Both the position numbers and the translations under genes were made by a program. From contig CAVQWS010000025.1 in the NCBI GenBank assembly GCA_963717725.1, positions 310,001 through 374,000 of the forward strand: a stretch of 64,000 nucleotides of DNA, written 5' to 3'. Positions 8,583 to 17,332 of this stretch are shown piece after piece. The notes below the pieces were generated by a model. The model saw nothing but the letters and a program-made list of their open reading frames with translations, was not told the origin of the DNA and made no database searches. The stretch is from AC-32 sp963717725. GTDB taxonomy: Bacteria > Actinomycetota > Thermoleophilia > Gaiellales > Gaiellaceae. Numbering within the stretch: position 1 is the first letter of the stretch; each line of letters begins with the position of its first letter.

Positions 8583-9428
8583 GTGTCAGAACGGATCGAC
8601 GTCTCCATCGAGCACCGCCATGCGCCCGCCGAAGACGGTGGCAAGCCGCACCCGAACACCTGCCCCAAGTGCGGCTCGCACTACCGCGACGACGAGCTCG
8701 AGGCGTCGCTCTACGTCTGCACCCAGTGCGGCCACCACTTCCCGGTGCACGCGCGCGACCGCATTGTGCAGCTGACCGACGAGGACAGCTTCGTCGAGGA
8801 GGCGGCCGAGCTGCGCTCCGACGACCCGCTCGAGTTCTTCGACCTGCGGCCCTACACCGAGCGACTCTCGGAGGCCGAGCTCTCGACCGGCCTGGGCGAG
8901 GCGATGGTGATCGGCCGGGCCGCGATCGAGCAGCAGCCGTGCCAGCTGGCGGTGATGGAGTTCGGCTTCATGGGCGGCTCGATGGGCCGCGTCGTCGGCG
9001 AGAAGTTCACGCGTGCCTGCGAGGGCGCGGCCGAGCGCGGCGTCCCGCTCGTCTCGGTCACGACCACCGGCGGCGCGCGCATGCAGGAGGGGATCCTCTC
9101 GCTGATGCAGCTGCCGAAGACCGTCTGCGCCGTCGAGGACCTGCACGACGCGGGCGGAACGCTGATCAGCGTGATGGCGCACCCGACGACCGCTGGCGTG
9201 CTCGCCAGCTTCGCCAGCCTCGGCGATGTGCTCGTGGCCGAGCCGGGCGCGCTGCTCTCGTTCACCGGCCCGCGAGTCGTCCAGCAGACGACGCGCGAGA
9301 AGCTGCCAGAGGACTTCGGCCTGGCGGAGTCCAACTACCGCCACGGCCACGTCGACGCGATCGTCCCCCGACCCGAGCTGCGCGGCACCGTCGCGCGCCT
9401 CTTGAGGCTGTTCGCCGATGGCCGGTGA
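8583..9428 (+). CDS. accD: Acetyl-CoA carboxylase carboxyltransferase subunit beta
   Basis: 281 residues, normal for AccD. The N-terminal zinc finger is present (Cys27, Cys30, Cys46, Cys49), followed by the crotonase-like carboxyltransferase domain with TTTGGARMQEG and the FTGPRVVQQT segment. With AccA it transfers the carboxyl group from carboxybiotin to acetyl-CoA, making malonyl-CoA. Many actinobacteria use fused acyl-CoA carboxylases; this lineage keeps the separate bacterial/plastid-type subunits. accA begins 11 bases before this gene ends, so the two are translated together. Confidence 0.95.
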   Translation: MSERIDVSIEHRHAPAEDGGKPHPNTCPKCGSHYRDDELEASLYVCTQCGHHFPVHARDRIVQLTDEDSFVEEAAELRSDDPLEFFDLRPYTERLSEAELSTGLGEAMVIGRAAIEQQPCQLAVMEFGFMGGSMGRVVGEKFTRACEGAAERGVPLVSVTTTGGARMQEGILSLMQLPKTVCAVEDLHDAGGTLISVMAHPTTAGVLASFASLGDVLVAEPGALLSFTGPRVVQQTTREKLPEDFGLAESNYRHGHVDAIVPRPELRGTVARLLRLFADGR

Positions 9429-10359
9429 AGCCGAGCTGCGGCTGCGCGAGCAGCTCTCGCGCCTAAGGAGCCTGCCGCTCCTGCGCGGGGCCAAGCTCTC
9501 GGGTGAGCTGGAGCGGCTGCAGAAGCAGCTCGACCGGATCGTCGCCGAGCCGAGCAGCGAGGAGATCTGGCACTCGGTCGAGCTCGCGCGCCATCCGGAT
9601 CGGCCGTACACGCTCGACTACGTGGAGCGCCTGCTCGACGACTGGTTCGAGCTCCACGGCGACCATCATCACGGCGACGACGCCGCGCTCGTGGCGGGCC
9701 TAGGGCGCTTCCGCGGCCGCACGATCGTGCTGCTCGGCAACCAGAAGGGCCGCGACGTGAAGGAGCGTACGCGCCGCAACTTCGGCATGGCCTATCCGGA
9801 GGGCTACGGGAAGGCGATGCGCGCGATGGAGCTCGCCGAGCGGCACGGCTTCCCGATCCTCAGCCTCGTCGACATCCCGGGCGCCTACCCCGGCGTGACC
9901 GCCGAGCAGCACGGCCAGGGCGGCGCGATCGCGCGCTCGCAGGCCGAGCTCGCGCGGCTGCACGTTCCGGTCGTTGCGTGCGTGATCGGCGAGGGGGGCT
10001 CCGGCGGCGCGATCGCCACGGCGCTCGCCGACCGCGTGTTGATGCAGGAGAACGCGATCTACACAGTGATCTCCCCGGAGGGCTGCGCGGCCATCCTCTG
10101 GCGGGACGCCGGCGAAGCGCGCAAGGCGGCCGCGGCGTTCAAGCCGGACGCGGCGCACTGCCTCGAGCTCGGCGTGATCGACGCGATCGTGCCGGAGCCC
10201 GCCGAGGGCGCACACACGAACGCCGACGAGGCCGCGCGGCTGCTCGGCGACGCGTTGGCCGAGTCGCTGGAACTGCTCGATGGCCAGTCCGGCGACGACT
10301 TGCGGCGCCAGCGGCGTGTGCGATTCCGCACAATCGGCCAGGTGCCCGCAACCCGCTAG
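9418..10359 (+). CDS. accA: Acetyl-CoA carboxylase carboxyltransferase subunit alpha
   Basis: 313 residues starting at an ATG inside the end of accD. The N-terminal helical segment (LREQLSRLRSLP, about 8-19) and the carboxyltransferase core with SLVDIPGAYPG, GEGGSGGAIATALAD and MQENAIYTVISPEGCAAILW are all typical AccA. It forms the alpha2beta2 carboxyltransferase with AccD and supplies malonyl-CoA to the fab genes at the left end of the window. A hairpin at 10423-10451 may end the transcript. Confidence 0.95.
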   Translation: MAGEAELRLREQLSRLRSLPLLRGAKLSGELERLQKQLDRIVAEPSSEEIWHSVELARHPDRPYTLDYVERLLDDWFELHGDHHHGDDAALVAGLGRFRGRTIVLLGNQKGRDVKERTRRNFGMAYPEGYGKAMRAMELAERHGFPILSLVDIPGAYPGVTAEQHGQGGAIARSQAELARLHVPVVACVIGEGGSGGAIATALADRVLMQENAIYTVISPEGCAAILWRDAGEARKAAAAFKPDAAHCLELGVIDAIVPEPAEGAHTNADEAARLLGDALAESLELLDGQSGDDLRRQRRVRFRTIGQVPATR

Positions 10360-10380
10360 AAACCGCGGGCTGAGCGGCCC

Positions 10381-10410
10381 TTTTCCACATCTTCCACAGG
10401 CTTATCCCCT
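10381..10410 (+). other. Cluster of DnaA-box-like sequences
   Basis: In 30 bases there are TTTTCCACA (10381-10389, fits TTWTNCACA), TCTTCCACA (10390-10398, one mismatch) and TTATCCCCT (10402-10410, two mismatches), in the same direction with short spacing. A weaker reverse match, TTGTGGAAT, follows near 10501. This could be a DnaA-binding or titration site; no replication genes are nearby, so it is not called an origin. Confidence 0.35.
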
Positions 10411-10422
10411 GGCCGTACACAT

Positions 10423-10451
10423 GTCGAGGCCGGCTTGTAGCCGGCCCCGAC
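10423..10451 (+). terminator. Terminator-like hairpin after accA
   Basis: GTCG-A-GGCCGGC, loop TTGTA, GCCGGCC-C-CGAC: an 11-bp stem with one internal A/C mismatch. There is no U-tract, so it may be a terminator of the GC-hairpin type common in actinobacteria, or an RNA-stabilising end. The rest of 10360-10562 holds the DnaA-box-like cluster and the ku promoter and no gene. Confidence 0.45.
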
Positions 10452-10550
10452 CGTAACCCCCCGTTGGGTGGAGAAGCTTTGTAAGAAGTACGACCCCGAG
10501 TTGTGGAATGTATTTACCGGCCGGCGAGGATGCAAACCTGGCGAGCCGGG

Positions 10551-10556
10551 TAGCGT
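10551..10556 (+). promoter_or_regulatory. -10 element TAGCGT, leaderless promoter of ku-ligD
   Basis: TAGCGT lies 6 bases before ATG 10563. No ribosome-binding site fits in the spacer. Confidence 0.5.
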
Positions 10557-10562
10557 GCCATC

Positions 10563-11363
10563 ATGGCCCGCTCGCTCTGGTCGGGGACGCTTTCCTTCGG
10601 GCTCGTCAGCGTGCCGGTGCGCCTGGTCGGCGCGACCGAGTCGAAGGAGCTCCGCTTCCATTTCCTCGACAAGCACGATCTGCAGCCGATCGGCTACGAC
10701 AAGGTCCGGCGGGACACCGGCGAGCACGTGGACAACAACGACGTCGTTCGCGGCTTCGAGGTCGAGAAGGGCCGCTTCGTCCCGCTCGAGGACGAGGACC
10801 TCGACCGGCTCGACGTGGAGCTGACGAAGACGATCGACATCTGCGACTTCGTCGACCTGGACGAGATCGACCCGATCTACTTCCGCAAGGCCTACTACCT
10901 GCTTCCACAGGACGGCGCCGAGAAGCCCTACCGCCTGCTGGTGCGGGCGCTCGACGAGACCGGCAAGGTCGCGATCGCCAAGATCGTGATCCGCAACAAG
11001 CAGCACCTTGCGGCGGTGCGGCCGTCGAACCGGGTGCTCGTGCTCGAGACGATGTACTACGCCGACGAGGTACGGGAGCCCGAGAAGGTGGACGGCGGCG
11101 GGCAGTTGCGCAAGCCTGAGGTCGAGATGGCGAAGTCGCTGGTCGAGAACCTGAGCGCCAAGTTCGACCCGGCCAAGTACGACGACACCTACCGCAAGGA
11201 GTTGCTCGAGCTCCTGAAGGCGAAGGCCGAGGGTGAGCCGTTGCCAGAACCGCGAGAGGACACGGAAGGCGAGGTCGTCGACCTGATGGCGGCGCTGCGC
11301 GAGTCGGTCGAGCGAACGCAGAAGAAGTCCGGAGGTCGCAAACGCGCTAAAAAGGCTTCGTGA
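10563..11363 (+). CDS. ku: Non-homologous end-joining protein Ku
   Basis: 266-residue bacterial Ku. The start MARSLWSGTLSFGLVSVPV and the internal YYLLP and RNKQHLAAVRP segments are characteristic of the core that forms a homodimeric ring on double-strand DNA ends. The tail ends in a Lys/Arg-rich stretch (KKSGGRKRAKKAS), as in many bacterial Ku proteins, which helps DNA binding and LigD recruitment. ligD starts in the overlapping GTGA at its stop, so Ku and its ligase partner are made together. Confidence 0.97.
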   Translation: MARSLWSGTLSFGLVSVPVRLVGATESKELRFHFLDKHDLQPIGYDKVRRDTGEHVDNNDVVRGFEVEKGRFVPLEDEDLDRLDVELTKTIDICDFVDLDEIDPIYFRKAYYLLPQDGAEKPYRLLVRALDETGKVAIAKIVIRNKQHLAAVRPSNRVLVLETMYYADEVREPEKVDGGGQLRKPEVEMAKSLVENLSAKFDPAKYDDTYRKELLELLKAKAEGEPLPEPREDTEGEVVDLMAALRESVERTQKKSGGRKRAKKAS

Positions 11364-13693
11364 GCCTGCGCCAATACGAGCGGAAGCGCGACCGCAAGAA
11401 GACGCCCGAGCCGTTCACCGGCAAGCGCAAGGGCAAGCAGCCGATCTTCGTCGTCCAGCGCCACGACGCACGGAGGCTCCACTACGACTTCCGCCTCGAG
11501 CGCGACGGCGCGCTCGCGAGCTGGGCCGTGCCGAAGGGCATCCCGCTCGAGGTCGGCGAGCGCCACCTCGCCGTTCACGTGGAGGACCACCCGCTCGACT
11601 ACGGCAGCTTCGAGGGCGAGATTCCGAAGGGCCAGTACGGCGCGGGCACGGTCGAGATCTGGGACTCCGGCACCTACGAGCTGGTCGAGGAGAAGCGCGA
11701 CGGCGGGCTGACCGTCCGCCTGCACGGCAAGAAGCTCGAAGGGCTCTGGACGCTCGTCCCCGCCCACCTCGACGGCAAGGAGCAGAACTGGCTCCTCCTC
11801 CGCAAGCAGGACGACGGCGCTGCCCCGGCCGGCCCGAAGCGCAAGTACGCGGCGATGCTGGCCACGCTCTCCGACCCGAAGCAGATCCCGAAAGGCGAGG
11901 GCTGGGAGTTCGAGATCAAGTGGGACGGCTACCGGATCGTGGCCCGCGTCGCCGGCGGAGAGGCCGAGCTGCGCACGCGCAAGGACCAGGACTACACCGA
12001 GCGCTTCGCCAACGTCGCGAAGGAGTTGGCCAAGGCGCTGAAGACGCCCGACTGCGTCGTCGACGGCGAGGTCTGCGCGCTCGACGACGAGGGGCGCCCG
12101 AGCTTCTCGGCGATGCAACAGGGAAAGCCGGGCACGCCGATCGTCTACTACGTCTTCGACCTGCTCGAGGTGGACGGCGAGCCGGTGATCGAGCTGCCGC
12201 TCTCGGAGCGGCGCAAGCTCCTGCGCAAGCTGCTCGACGGCCGCAACCGCACGATCCAGTTCTCGGAGGGGTTCTCCGACGGCCAGGCGCTCTACGAAGC
12301 GGCGCAGCAGCGCCGGCTCGAGGGGATCATGGGCAAGCGGCTCGACTCCAAGTACCTGCCCGGCAAGCGCTCGCGCGACTGGCTCAAGTTCAAGACGCAC
12401 GGCGAACAGGAGTTCGTGGTCGTCGGGTACACGAAGGGCAAGGGTCGGCGCGAGTGGTCGTTCGGCTCGCTCGTGCTGGCGACGAACGGGCCCGAGGGGC
12501 TGGAGTGGGTCGGCAACGTCGGCACCGGCTTCGACGACGCCGAGCAGGAGCGCCTGCTGAAGAAGCTCAAGCCGCTCGAGCGCAAGAGCTCGCCCTTCCC
12601 GAAGCCGCCGAAGATGCCGCGCATCCGCAAGGGCGACATCGTCTGGGTCGAGCCGAAGCTCGTCGCCGAGGCCTCCTTCGCCGAGTTCACGCACGACCGC
12701 CGCCTGCGCGCGCCGGTCTACCTTGGTCTGCGCGAGGACAAGGACGCGAGCGAGGTACGGCTGGAGACGGCGGAGCCGATCCCCGACGTGATCCGCAAGG
12801 GCAAGCGCGTGCTGCGGCTCTCGAACCTGGACAAGCCTTTCTGGCCGGAGGAGGGGATCACCAAGGGCGACCTGCTCGCCTACTACCGCGACGTGGCGGC
12901 GGTGCTCGTCCCGCACATCCGAGAGCGACCGTTCACGCTGAAGCGCTACCCCGACGGCTGGCAGGGGAAGTTCTTCTTTCAGAAGGACGCGCCGGCGGGG
13001 ATGCCCGACTGGATCCCGACGGTCGAGCTCGAGGTCTCGACCCGCGAGAAGCCGCGGCAGCGCCGCAAGATCAAGGCGCCGCTCGTGAACGACGAGCTCG
13101 CATTGTTGTGGATGGTGAACATGGGCTGCATCGACCTGAACACCTGGTACTCGCGACTGGACAAGCTCGACCGGCCCGACTTCGTGCTCTTCGACCTCGA
13201 TCCCTCGCCCGGTGTTGCTTTCAGCGACACGGTGCAGGTGGCGCTGCTCGTGAAGGAGACGCTGGACACGCTCGGGCTCGAGTCGTTCCCGAAGACGAGC
13301 GGCGCCGACGGGATCCACGTGCTCGTCCCGATCTCGCGCCGGCACACCTACGAGGACACGCGCCAGTTCGCCGAGATCGTCGCGGGCGCGCTGGCCTCGA
13401 CGCACCGCGGCCTCGTCACGACCGAGTGGTCGAAGTCGAAGCGCAAGGGCGTCCTGATCGACGCGAACCAGAACGGCGAGGGCAAGACGATCGCGTCGGT
13501 CTACTCGGTGCGGCCGAAGCAAGGCGCGTCCGTCTCCACCCCTCTGCGCTGGGAGGAAGTCGACGAGTCGCTCGACCCGTCCGCGTTCACGATGGAGGTC
13601 GTCCGCAGGCGCGTGGTCGAGCACGGCGACCTCTACGAGGGCGTCCTCACGACGAAGCAGTCGCTCTCGGCCGCTTTACGCCGTCTGCGCTAG
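11360..13693 (+). CDS. ligD: Multifunctional DNA ligase D (PE-LIG-POL order)
   Basis: 777 residues with all three LigD activities. Residues about 25-150 are the 3'-phosphoesterase (VVQRHDARRLHYDFRLE, EGEIPKGQYGAG). About 175-450 is the ATP-dependent ligase with nucleophile Lys187 in EIKWDGYR and the KFKTHGE motif. About 480-777 is the primase-like polymerase with Asp612 and Asp614 (FDLDPS) and the SGADGIHVLVP segment. This PE-LIG-POL order is that of Pseudomonas LigD; the mycobacterial enzyme is POL-PE-LIG. With Ku it trims, fills and seals broken ends. Confidence 0.97.
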   Translation: MSLRQYERKRDRKKTPEPFTGKRKGKQPIFVVQRHDARRLHYDFRLERDGALASWAVPKGIPLEVGERHLAVHVEDHPLDYGSFEGEIPKGQYGAGTVEIWDSGTYELVEEKRDGGLTVRLHGKKLEGLWTLVPAHLDGKEQNWLLLRKQDDGAAPAGPKRKYAAMLATLSDPKQIPKGEGWEFEIKWDGYRIVARVAGGEAELRTRKDQDYTERFANVAKELAKALKTPDCVVDGEVCALDDEGRPSFSAMQQGKPGTPIVYYVFDLLEVDGEPVIELPLSERRKLLRKLLDGRNRTIQFSEGFSDGQALYEAAQQRRLEGIMGKRLDSKYLPGKRSRDWLKFKTHGEQEFVVVGYTKGKGRREWSFGSLVLATNGPEGLEWVGNVGTGFDDAEQERLLKKLKPLERKSSPFPKPPKMPRIRKGDIVWVEPKLVAEASFAEFTHDRRLRAPVYLGLREDKDASEVRLETAEPIPDVIRKGKRVLRLSNLDKPFWPEEGITKGDLLAYYRDVAAVLVPHIRERPFTLKRYPDGWQGKFFFQKDAPAGMPDWIPTVELEVSTREKPRQRRKIKAPLVNDELALLWMVNMGCIDLNTWYSRLDKLDRPDFVLFDLDPSPGVAFSDTVQVALLVKETLDTLGLESFPKTSGADGIHVLVPISRRHTYEDTRQFAEIVAGALASTHRGLVTTEWSKSKRKGVLIDANQNGEGKTIASVYSVRPKQGASVSTPLRWEEVDESLDPSAFTMEVVRRRVVEHGDLYEGVLTTKQSLSAALRRLR

Positions 13694-13697
13694 CGGC

Positions 13698-13703
13698 TAC
13701 CCT
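13698..13703 (+). promoter_or_regulatory. -10-like element TACCCT before the small ORF and rsgA
   Basis: TACCCT just after the ligD stop would place a start near 13710, giving a roughly 30-base leader with a perfect Shine-Dalgarno at 13727-13736. This is one of few promoters here with a proper 5' leader. Confidence 0.35.
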
Positions 13704-13740
13704 GCGCCAGTTCGACTGTTTTCGGCAAAGGAGGTGCGAC

Positions 13741-13776
13741 ATGACGTCGACTGCACCCTCCGGTCGCAGAGCCTGA
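13741..13776 (+). CDS. Eleven-codon ORF with perfect ribosome-binding site
   Basis: ATG 13741 opens an 11-residue reading frame (MTSTAPSGRRA) ending in TGA. It is preceded by AAAGGAGGTG at 13727-13736, an exact complement to the 16S 3' end with ideal spacing, far better than any other site in this window. It lies 93 bases upstream of rsgA on the same strand. It may be a leader peptide or a microprotein; no leader-type amino acid run (His, Trp, Leu) is visible. Function unknown. Confidence 0.35.
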   Translation: MTSTAPSGRRA

Positions 13777-13869
13777 GGCTCCCGGCTAGCCGCAGCACAC
13801 CTTTGTAGCGAGCTCCCGCGAGGCCTCGGGCACGTGTCCGGGCTCGACCCCTTCCTGAAAGGAGTTCGC

Positions 13870-14901
13870 TTGAACCTGCAAGACCTCGGCTGGGACGACG
13901 GCTTCGCGGCCGCGCTCCAGCCACACGACAACTGCATCGCGGGACGCGTCTCCGCACAGCACCGCGGCGAGTACGACGTGCTCACCGAGGCCGGCGAGCT
14001 GCGCGCGCACGTCGCCGGCCGCCTGCGTCACGACGCGTCCTCCGGCGCCGACCTGCCGGCCGTCGGCGACTGGGTCGCGCTTCGCGACGAGGTCATCCAC
14101 GCCGTGCTCCCGCGGCGCTCGGCGTTCGAGCGCAAGGTCAACCTCGCCGCGACCGAAGCACAGGTGCTTGCGGCGAACATCGACACGGTCTTCGTCGTGA
14201 CCGCGCTCGACGACGACTTCAGCACGACCCGGATCGAGCGCTACTTGACCCTGGCCTGGGAAAGCGGCGCCATGCCGGCGCTCGTGCTGACGAAGGCCGA
14301 CCTCTGCGACGAGCCGCTCGCGATGCTGCTCGAGGCCGAGCAGGTCGCGCTTGGCGCGCCCGCGCACGTGGTCAGCAACGTCACGGGCGAGGGGCTTGAC
14401 GAGCTCGCGCCGTACCTCGGGCTGGCCAAGACGGTCGCGCTGCTCGGCTCCTCCGGCGTCGGCAAGTCGTCGCTCGCCAACCGCCTGCTCGGGCACGAGG
14501 CGCAGGCGACGAAGGAGCTCGCCGAGGACGGCACCGGCCGTCACACGACCGTTGCCCGCCAGCTCATCCGGCTGCCGGGCGGCGCGCTGCTCGTGGACAC
14601 GCCCGGCTTGCGCGAGGTCCAGCTCTGGGGCGCCGACGAGGGCATCGACCAGGCGTTCGCGGACGTGGACGACCTGGCCGCGGGCTGCCGCTTCAACGAC
14701 TGCGCTCACATGCAGGAGCCCGGCTGCGCGGTCCAGGAGGCGATCGACGAGGGCAGGCTCCCGCGCGAGCGGCTGCAGAGCTACCGCGCGCTGCAGCGCG
14801 AGCTGCAACGGCTGGCGGCGAAACAGGACGCCCGCCTCCGTTCGGAGGAGAAGAAGAAGCGCGTCGCGTTCGCGAAGAGCCTGCGCAAGAGCGCGTGGTG
14901 A
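13870..14901 (+). CDS. rsgA: Ribosome small subunit-dependent GTPase A
   Basis: Circularly permuted GTPase that helps mature the 30S subunit. From TTG 13870 it has 343 residues. An OB-fold domain (about 20-85) is followed by the permuted G-motif order: G4 TKAD (141-144), then G1 GSSGVGKS (193-200), then G3 DTPGL (243-247). A zinc site follows with Cys273, Cys278, His280 and Cys286. TTG 13870 is preferred because GGAG ends 5 bases before it; an in-frame GTG at 13834 is the alternative. It is convergent with the ABC transporter genes, abutting without a gap. Confidence 0.92.
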   Translation: MNLQDLGWDDGFAAALQPHDNCIAGRVSAQHRGEYDVLTEAGELRAHVAGRLRHDASSGADLPAVGDWVALRDEVIHAVLPRRSAFERKVNLAATEAQVLAANIDTVFVVTALDDDFSTTRIERYLTLAWESGAMPALVLTKADLCDEPLAMLLEAEQVALGAPAHVVSNVTGEGLDELAPYLGLAKTVALLGSSGVGKSSLANRLLGHEAQATKELAEDGTGRHTTVARQLIRLPGGALLVDTPGLREVQLWGADEGIDQAFADVDDLAAGCRFNDCAHMQEPGCAVQEAIDEGRLPRERLQSYRALQRELQRLAAKQDARLRSEEKKKRVAFAKSLRKSAW

Positions 14902-15756
14902 TCAGAGGTCGCGGCGCGAGAACGCGAACGCAGCGACGAGCCCCACGATGAACAGGTAGGCGCAGGCCCAGAGGCGGACTGGCGTGCCGCCGGTGTTCGC
15001 GCCGCCGAACGGCCCGAGCTGGATCAGGTAGCCCGTCAAGCCGATCGTGTCGGCGGTGATCTCGCGCAGCCCGTCCTGGTAGAGGGCCTCGAACGGCGCA
15101 ACCCACGCGATGATCGTCGCCCAGTGCTCGAGGCGGTGCGAGTTGAGCGCGTGGCCGATCGAGCCGAGCAACCCGGAGACGAGGCCGGCGCCGAAGATCA
15201 TGAAGATCGCGATGCCGTTCGCGGTCGCGGTGAGGAAGACCGAGCCGAGCAGCGAGAGCGCCGCCACGATCGCGACACCGCCGGCGAGCTCGATCGCCGG
15301 AACGACGGCGTGGTCGGGCCACCAGTCGCCGGCGAGGCCGGTGATCACGACGGCGGTTGCGTAGACCGCGATCACGTACGGCGTGGAGACGGCGATCGCG
15401 CCGAGCCAGCGCGCGAGCAATAGCGTCGGCCGCGACACCGGGCGGACAAGCAGCGGCTGCAGCAGCCCGCGCTCGGCGTCCCCGCGCACCGCGCCGAGTG
15501 TCAGGAAGATCGCGAGCACGACGCCCAGGAAGAGCGTCGAGAACATCGCCAGGCCGACCATGAACGCGCCGGCAAAGGTCCGGGGCTCGATCGCGGGCGA
15601 CGGCGAGCCGAGGTTGTTGACGTCGCGGAAGAGGTAGTGGTTCGCGAGCCAGTAGAGGAAGAGAAAGCCGGCGGTCAGGAGCAGCACGACCGCGAACACC
15701 TTCCTCCGGAGCGCCTCGCGGAGCGCGTAGCCGGCGATCGTCAGGATCGCGGTCAC
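14902..15756 (-). CDS. ABC-2 type transporter permease
   Basis: 284 residues with about six hydrophobic spans, beginning with a short cytoplasmic arm (YALREALRRKVF) as in ABC-2 exporters. The cytoplasmic loop GAVRGDAERGLLQPLLVRPVSR matches the coupling-helix region of this family. Its GTG overlaps the stop of the ATPase gene, so the pair forms one exporter operon with it. Substrate unknown. Confidence 0.85.
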   Translation of the reverse strand: MTAILTIAGYALREALRRKVFAVVLLLTAGFLFLYWLANHYLFRDVNNLGSPSPAIEPRTFAGAFMVGLAMFSTLFLGVVLAIFLTLGAVRGDAERGLLQPLLVRPVSRPTLLLARWLGAIAVSTPYVIAVYATAVVITGLAGDWWPDHAVVPAIELAGGVAIVAALSLLGSVFLTATANGIAIFMIFGAGLVSGLLGSIGHALNSHRLEHWATIIAWVAPFEALYQDGLREITADTIGLTGYLIQLGPFGGANTGGTPVRLWACAYLFIVGLVAAFAFSRRDL

Positions 15757-16592
15757 GAGGTCTCGCCTCCGACGGCCTCGAGGTAGGTGTCCTCGAGCGT
15801 CGAGGTCAGGACCTGGACGCCGTAGACCTTGCGCCCGGCCGCGACCAGCTCGGCGACGAGGCGCGGCACGTCCTCGCGCGTGCCCTCGTAGACCTGCCTC
15901 CCCTCGTCCGTCTCGATCTCGACGCCGCGCCCGCGGCTCAGCTCTGCCGGCGAGCCCTCGCTGACGACCTTCCCGCGCAGAAGGATCACGACGCGGTCGC
16001 AGACGAGCTCGATCTCGCTGAGCAGGTGCGAGTTGAGCAGGACCGATGTGCCTCGGCTCTGCAGCTGCTCCAGCAGTTGGCGCACGGTTCGCCTGCCGAC
16101 CGGGTCGAGTGCGCTCGTCGGCTCGTCCAGCAGCAGCAGCTTCGGTGTCCCGACCAGCGCCTGCGCGATGCCGAGCCGCTGCTGCATGCCCTTCGACATC
16201 GCCTCGACCCGGCGGTCGCGGGCGTCGGACAGGCCGACCAGCTCGAGCAGCTCCGCTCGCTCGGCCGCGCCACCGCCCGAGCCGGAGAGCCGTTGGTGCA
16301 GCACGAGCAGCTCGTCCGCCGAGTACCAGCCGGGAAAGCGAAACAGCTCGGCGAGGTAACCGATCTGCCGCCGCGCCTCGAGCGAGCCTGCACGCGCGCC
16401 GCAGACCTCGGCCTGGCCGCGGGTGGGCCGGACGAGCCCGCAGGCGATCTTGACCAGCGTCGACTTGCCCGCCCCGTTCGGGCCGAGCAGGCCGACGAGC
16501 TCGCCCTCGTTCACCTCGAGGTCGACCCCGGCGAGCGCGGTCGTCGAGCCGTAGCGCTTCTCGAGCGCGTTGACCGAGAGCGCCGCGCTCAC
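15753..16592 (-). CDS. ABC transporter ATP-binding protein (exporter)
   Basis: 279 residues from GTG 16592. Walker A GPNGAGKS (37-44), signature MSKGMQQRLGIAQAL (a LSGGQ variant), Walker B LLLLDEPTSALDP and the NSHLLSE switch histidine are all present. The family is the CcmA/NatA-like ATPases of ABC-2 exporters. The last 60 residues form the usual C-terminal extension with STLEDTYLEAV. It overlaps the GNAT gene upstream and the permease downstream by 4 bases each. Confidence 0.92.
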   Translation of the reverse strand: MSAALSVNALEKRYGSTTALAGVDLEVNEGELVGLLGPNGAGKSTLVKIACGLVRPTRGQAEVCGARAGSLEARRQIGYLAELFRFPGWYSADELLVLHQRLSGSGGGAAERAELLELVGLSDARDRRVEAMSKGMQQRLGIAQALVGTPKLLLLDEPTSALDPVGRRTVRQLLEQLQSRGTSVLLNSHLLSEIELVCDRVVILLRGKVVSEGSPAELSRGRGVEIETDEGRQVYEGTREDVPRLVAELVAAGRKVYGVQVLTSTLEDTYLEAVGGETS

Positions 16593-17332
16593 TTCGCGGC
16601 CGGGGCGAAGAACTTCGTGTAGTGGCCGACCTCGTCGAAGCCGAGCCGGCCGTAGAGCACCTTCGGCCAGTCGTTCGCGTCGGCGACGAGGAAGACGAAC
16701 CCGGCGCCGGCCCTCCGCGCCTCGGCGATTGCGCCGAGCACGACTGCGCTCGCGTGGCCTTCGTTGCGGTGCTCGGGGAGCGTGCCGACGTCCTCGACCT
16801 GCGCGTCGGCGTCGTCCAGGTAGAGGTCGGTGTAGCTGACCACCTCGCCGTCGAGCTCGACCGCGAAGAAGCGGGTCGTGACGCGCTTGCCGATCAGGGC
16901 CTTCGCCGCGAAGATCTGCTCGAGCACCTTCGGGCTCGCCCACGGCTCACCCGCGAGCACCTGCTTCCGTGCCTCACGCAGGTCGGGCTCAGAGACCTCC
17001 CGCACGAGCGAGAGGTCGGCCTCGCGCTCGGGCTCGCGCAGTTGGGCCATCACCACATGGCGGTCGATCCGCCAGCCCTGCTCTTTGAACCAGGGCGCGA
17101 GAGCGTCGCCGAGCTCCGGGTCGGGAACGAAGATCAGCCGCCGCTCGAGCCGGGCGGCCTCGGCGACGAGCTCCTCCGCGTTCCCCCGGTCGGCCCAGAG
17201 GTAGTTGCCGTCCAGGCGCCGCGGCAGCTCGTCGGTGTAAACCGCTCGTCCGCACGGCGACTCGACGACGCGGGTGCCGCTCATGTCCCCGCGGGCCATG
17301 AACTCGTACGAACGGGCGAGCTCCTCACGCAT
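16589..17332 (-). CDS. GNAT family acetyltransferase
   Basis: 247 residues from ATG 17332. The C-terminal GNAT domain shows VEDVGTLPEHRNEGHASAVV (acetyl-CoA motif A, with Arg-Asn-Glu-Gly-His instead of Arg-x-x-Gly-x) and VLYGRLGFDEVGHYTKF (motif B). The N-terminal part, about 110 residues, is probably a second, degenerate GNAT unit. Substrate unknown. It is translationally coupled to NDH-2 upstream (8-base overlap) and the ABC ATPase downstream. Confidence 0.75.
   Translation of the reverse strand: MREELARSYEFMARGDMSGTRVVESPCGRAVYTDELPRRLDGNYLWADRGNAEELVAEAARLERRLIFVPDPELGDALAPWFKEQGWRIDRHVVMAQLREPEREADLSLVREVSEPDLREARKQVLAGEPWASPKVLEQIFAAKALIGKRVTTRFFAVELDGEVVSYTDLYLDDADAQVEDVGTLPEHRNEGHASAVVLGAIAEARRAGAGFVFLVADANDWPKVLYGRLGFDEVGHYTKFFAPAAK

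Noticed and set aside
10360..10562. A chromosomal replication origin
   Set aside because: There are DnaA-box-like sequences but only two good ones, no AT-rich unwinding region, and no dnaA, dnaN, gidB or parAB nearby.
11189..13624. An 811-codon open frame antisense to ligD, and similar ones opposite the helicase (21147-24377), the GAF kinase (50843-53752) and coxA (55840-57870)
   Set aside because: They are mirror frames that stay open because of the strong G/C third-position bias of the real genes. Their translations are Arg/Leu/Glu/His-rich without any domain signature, while the opposite strands encode complete conserved proteins.
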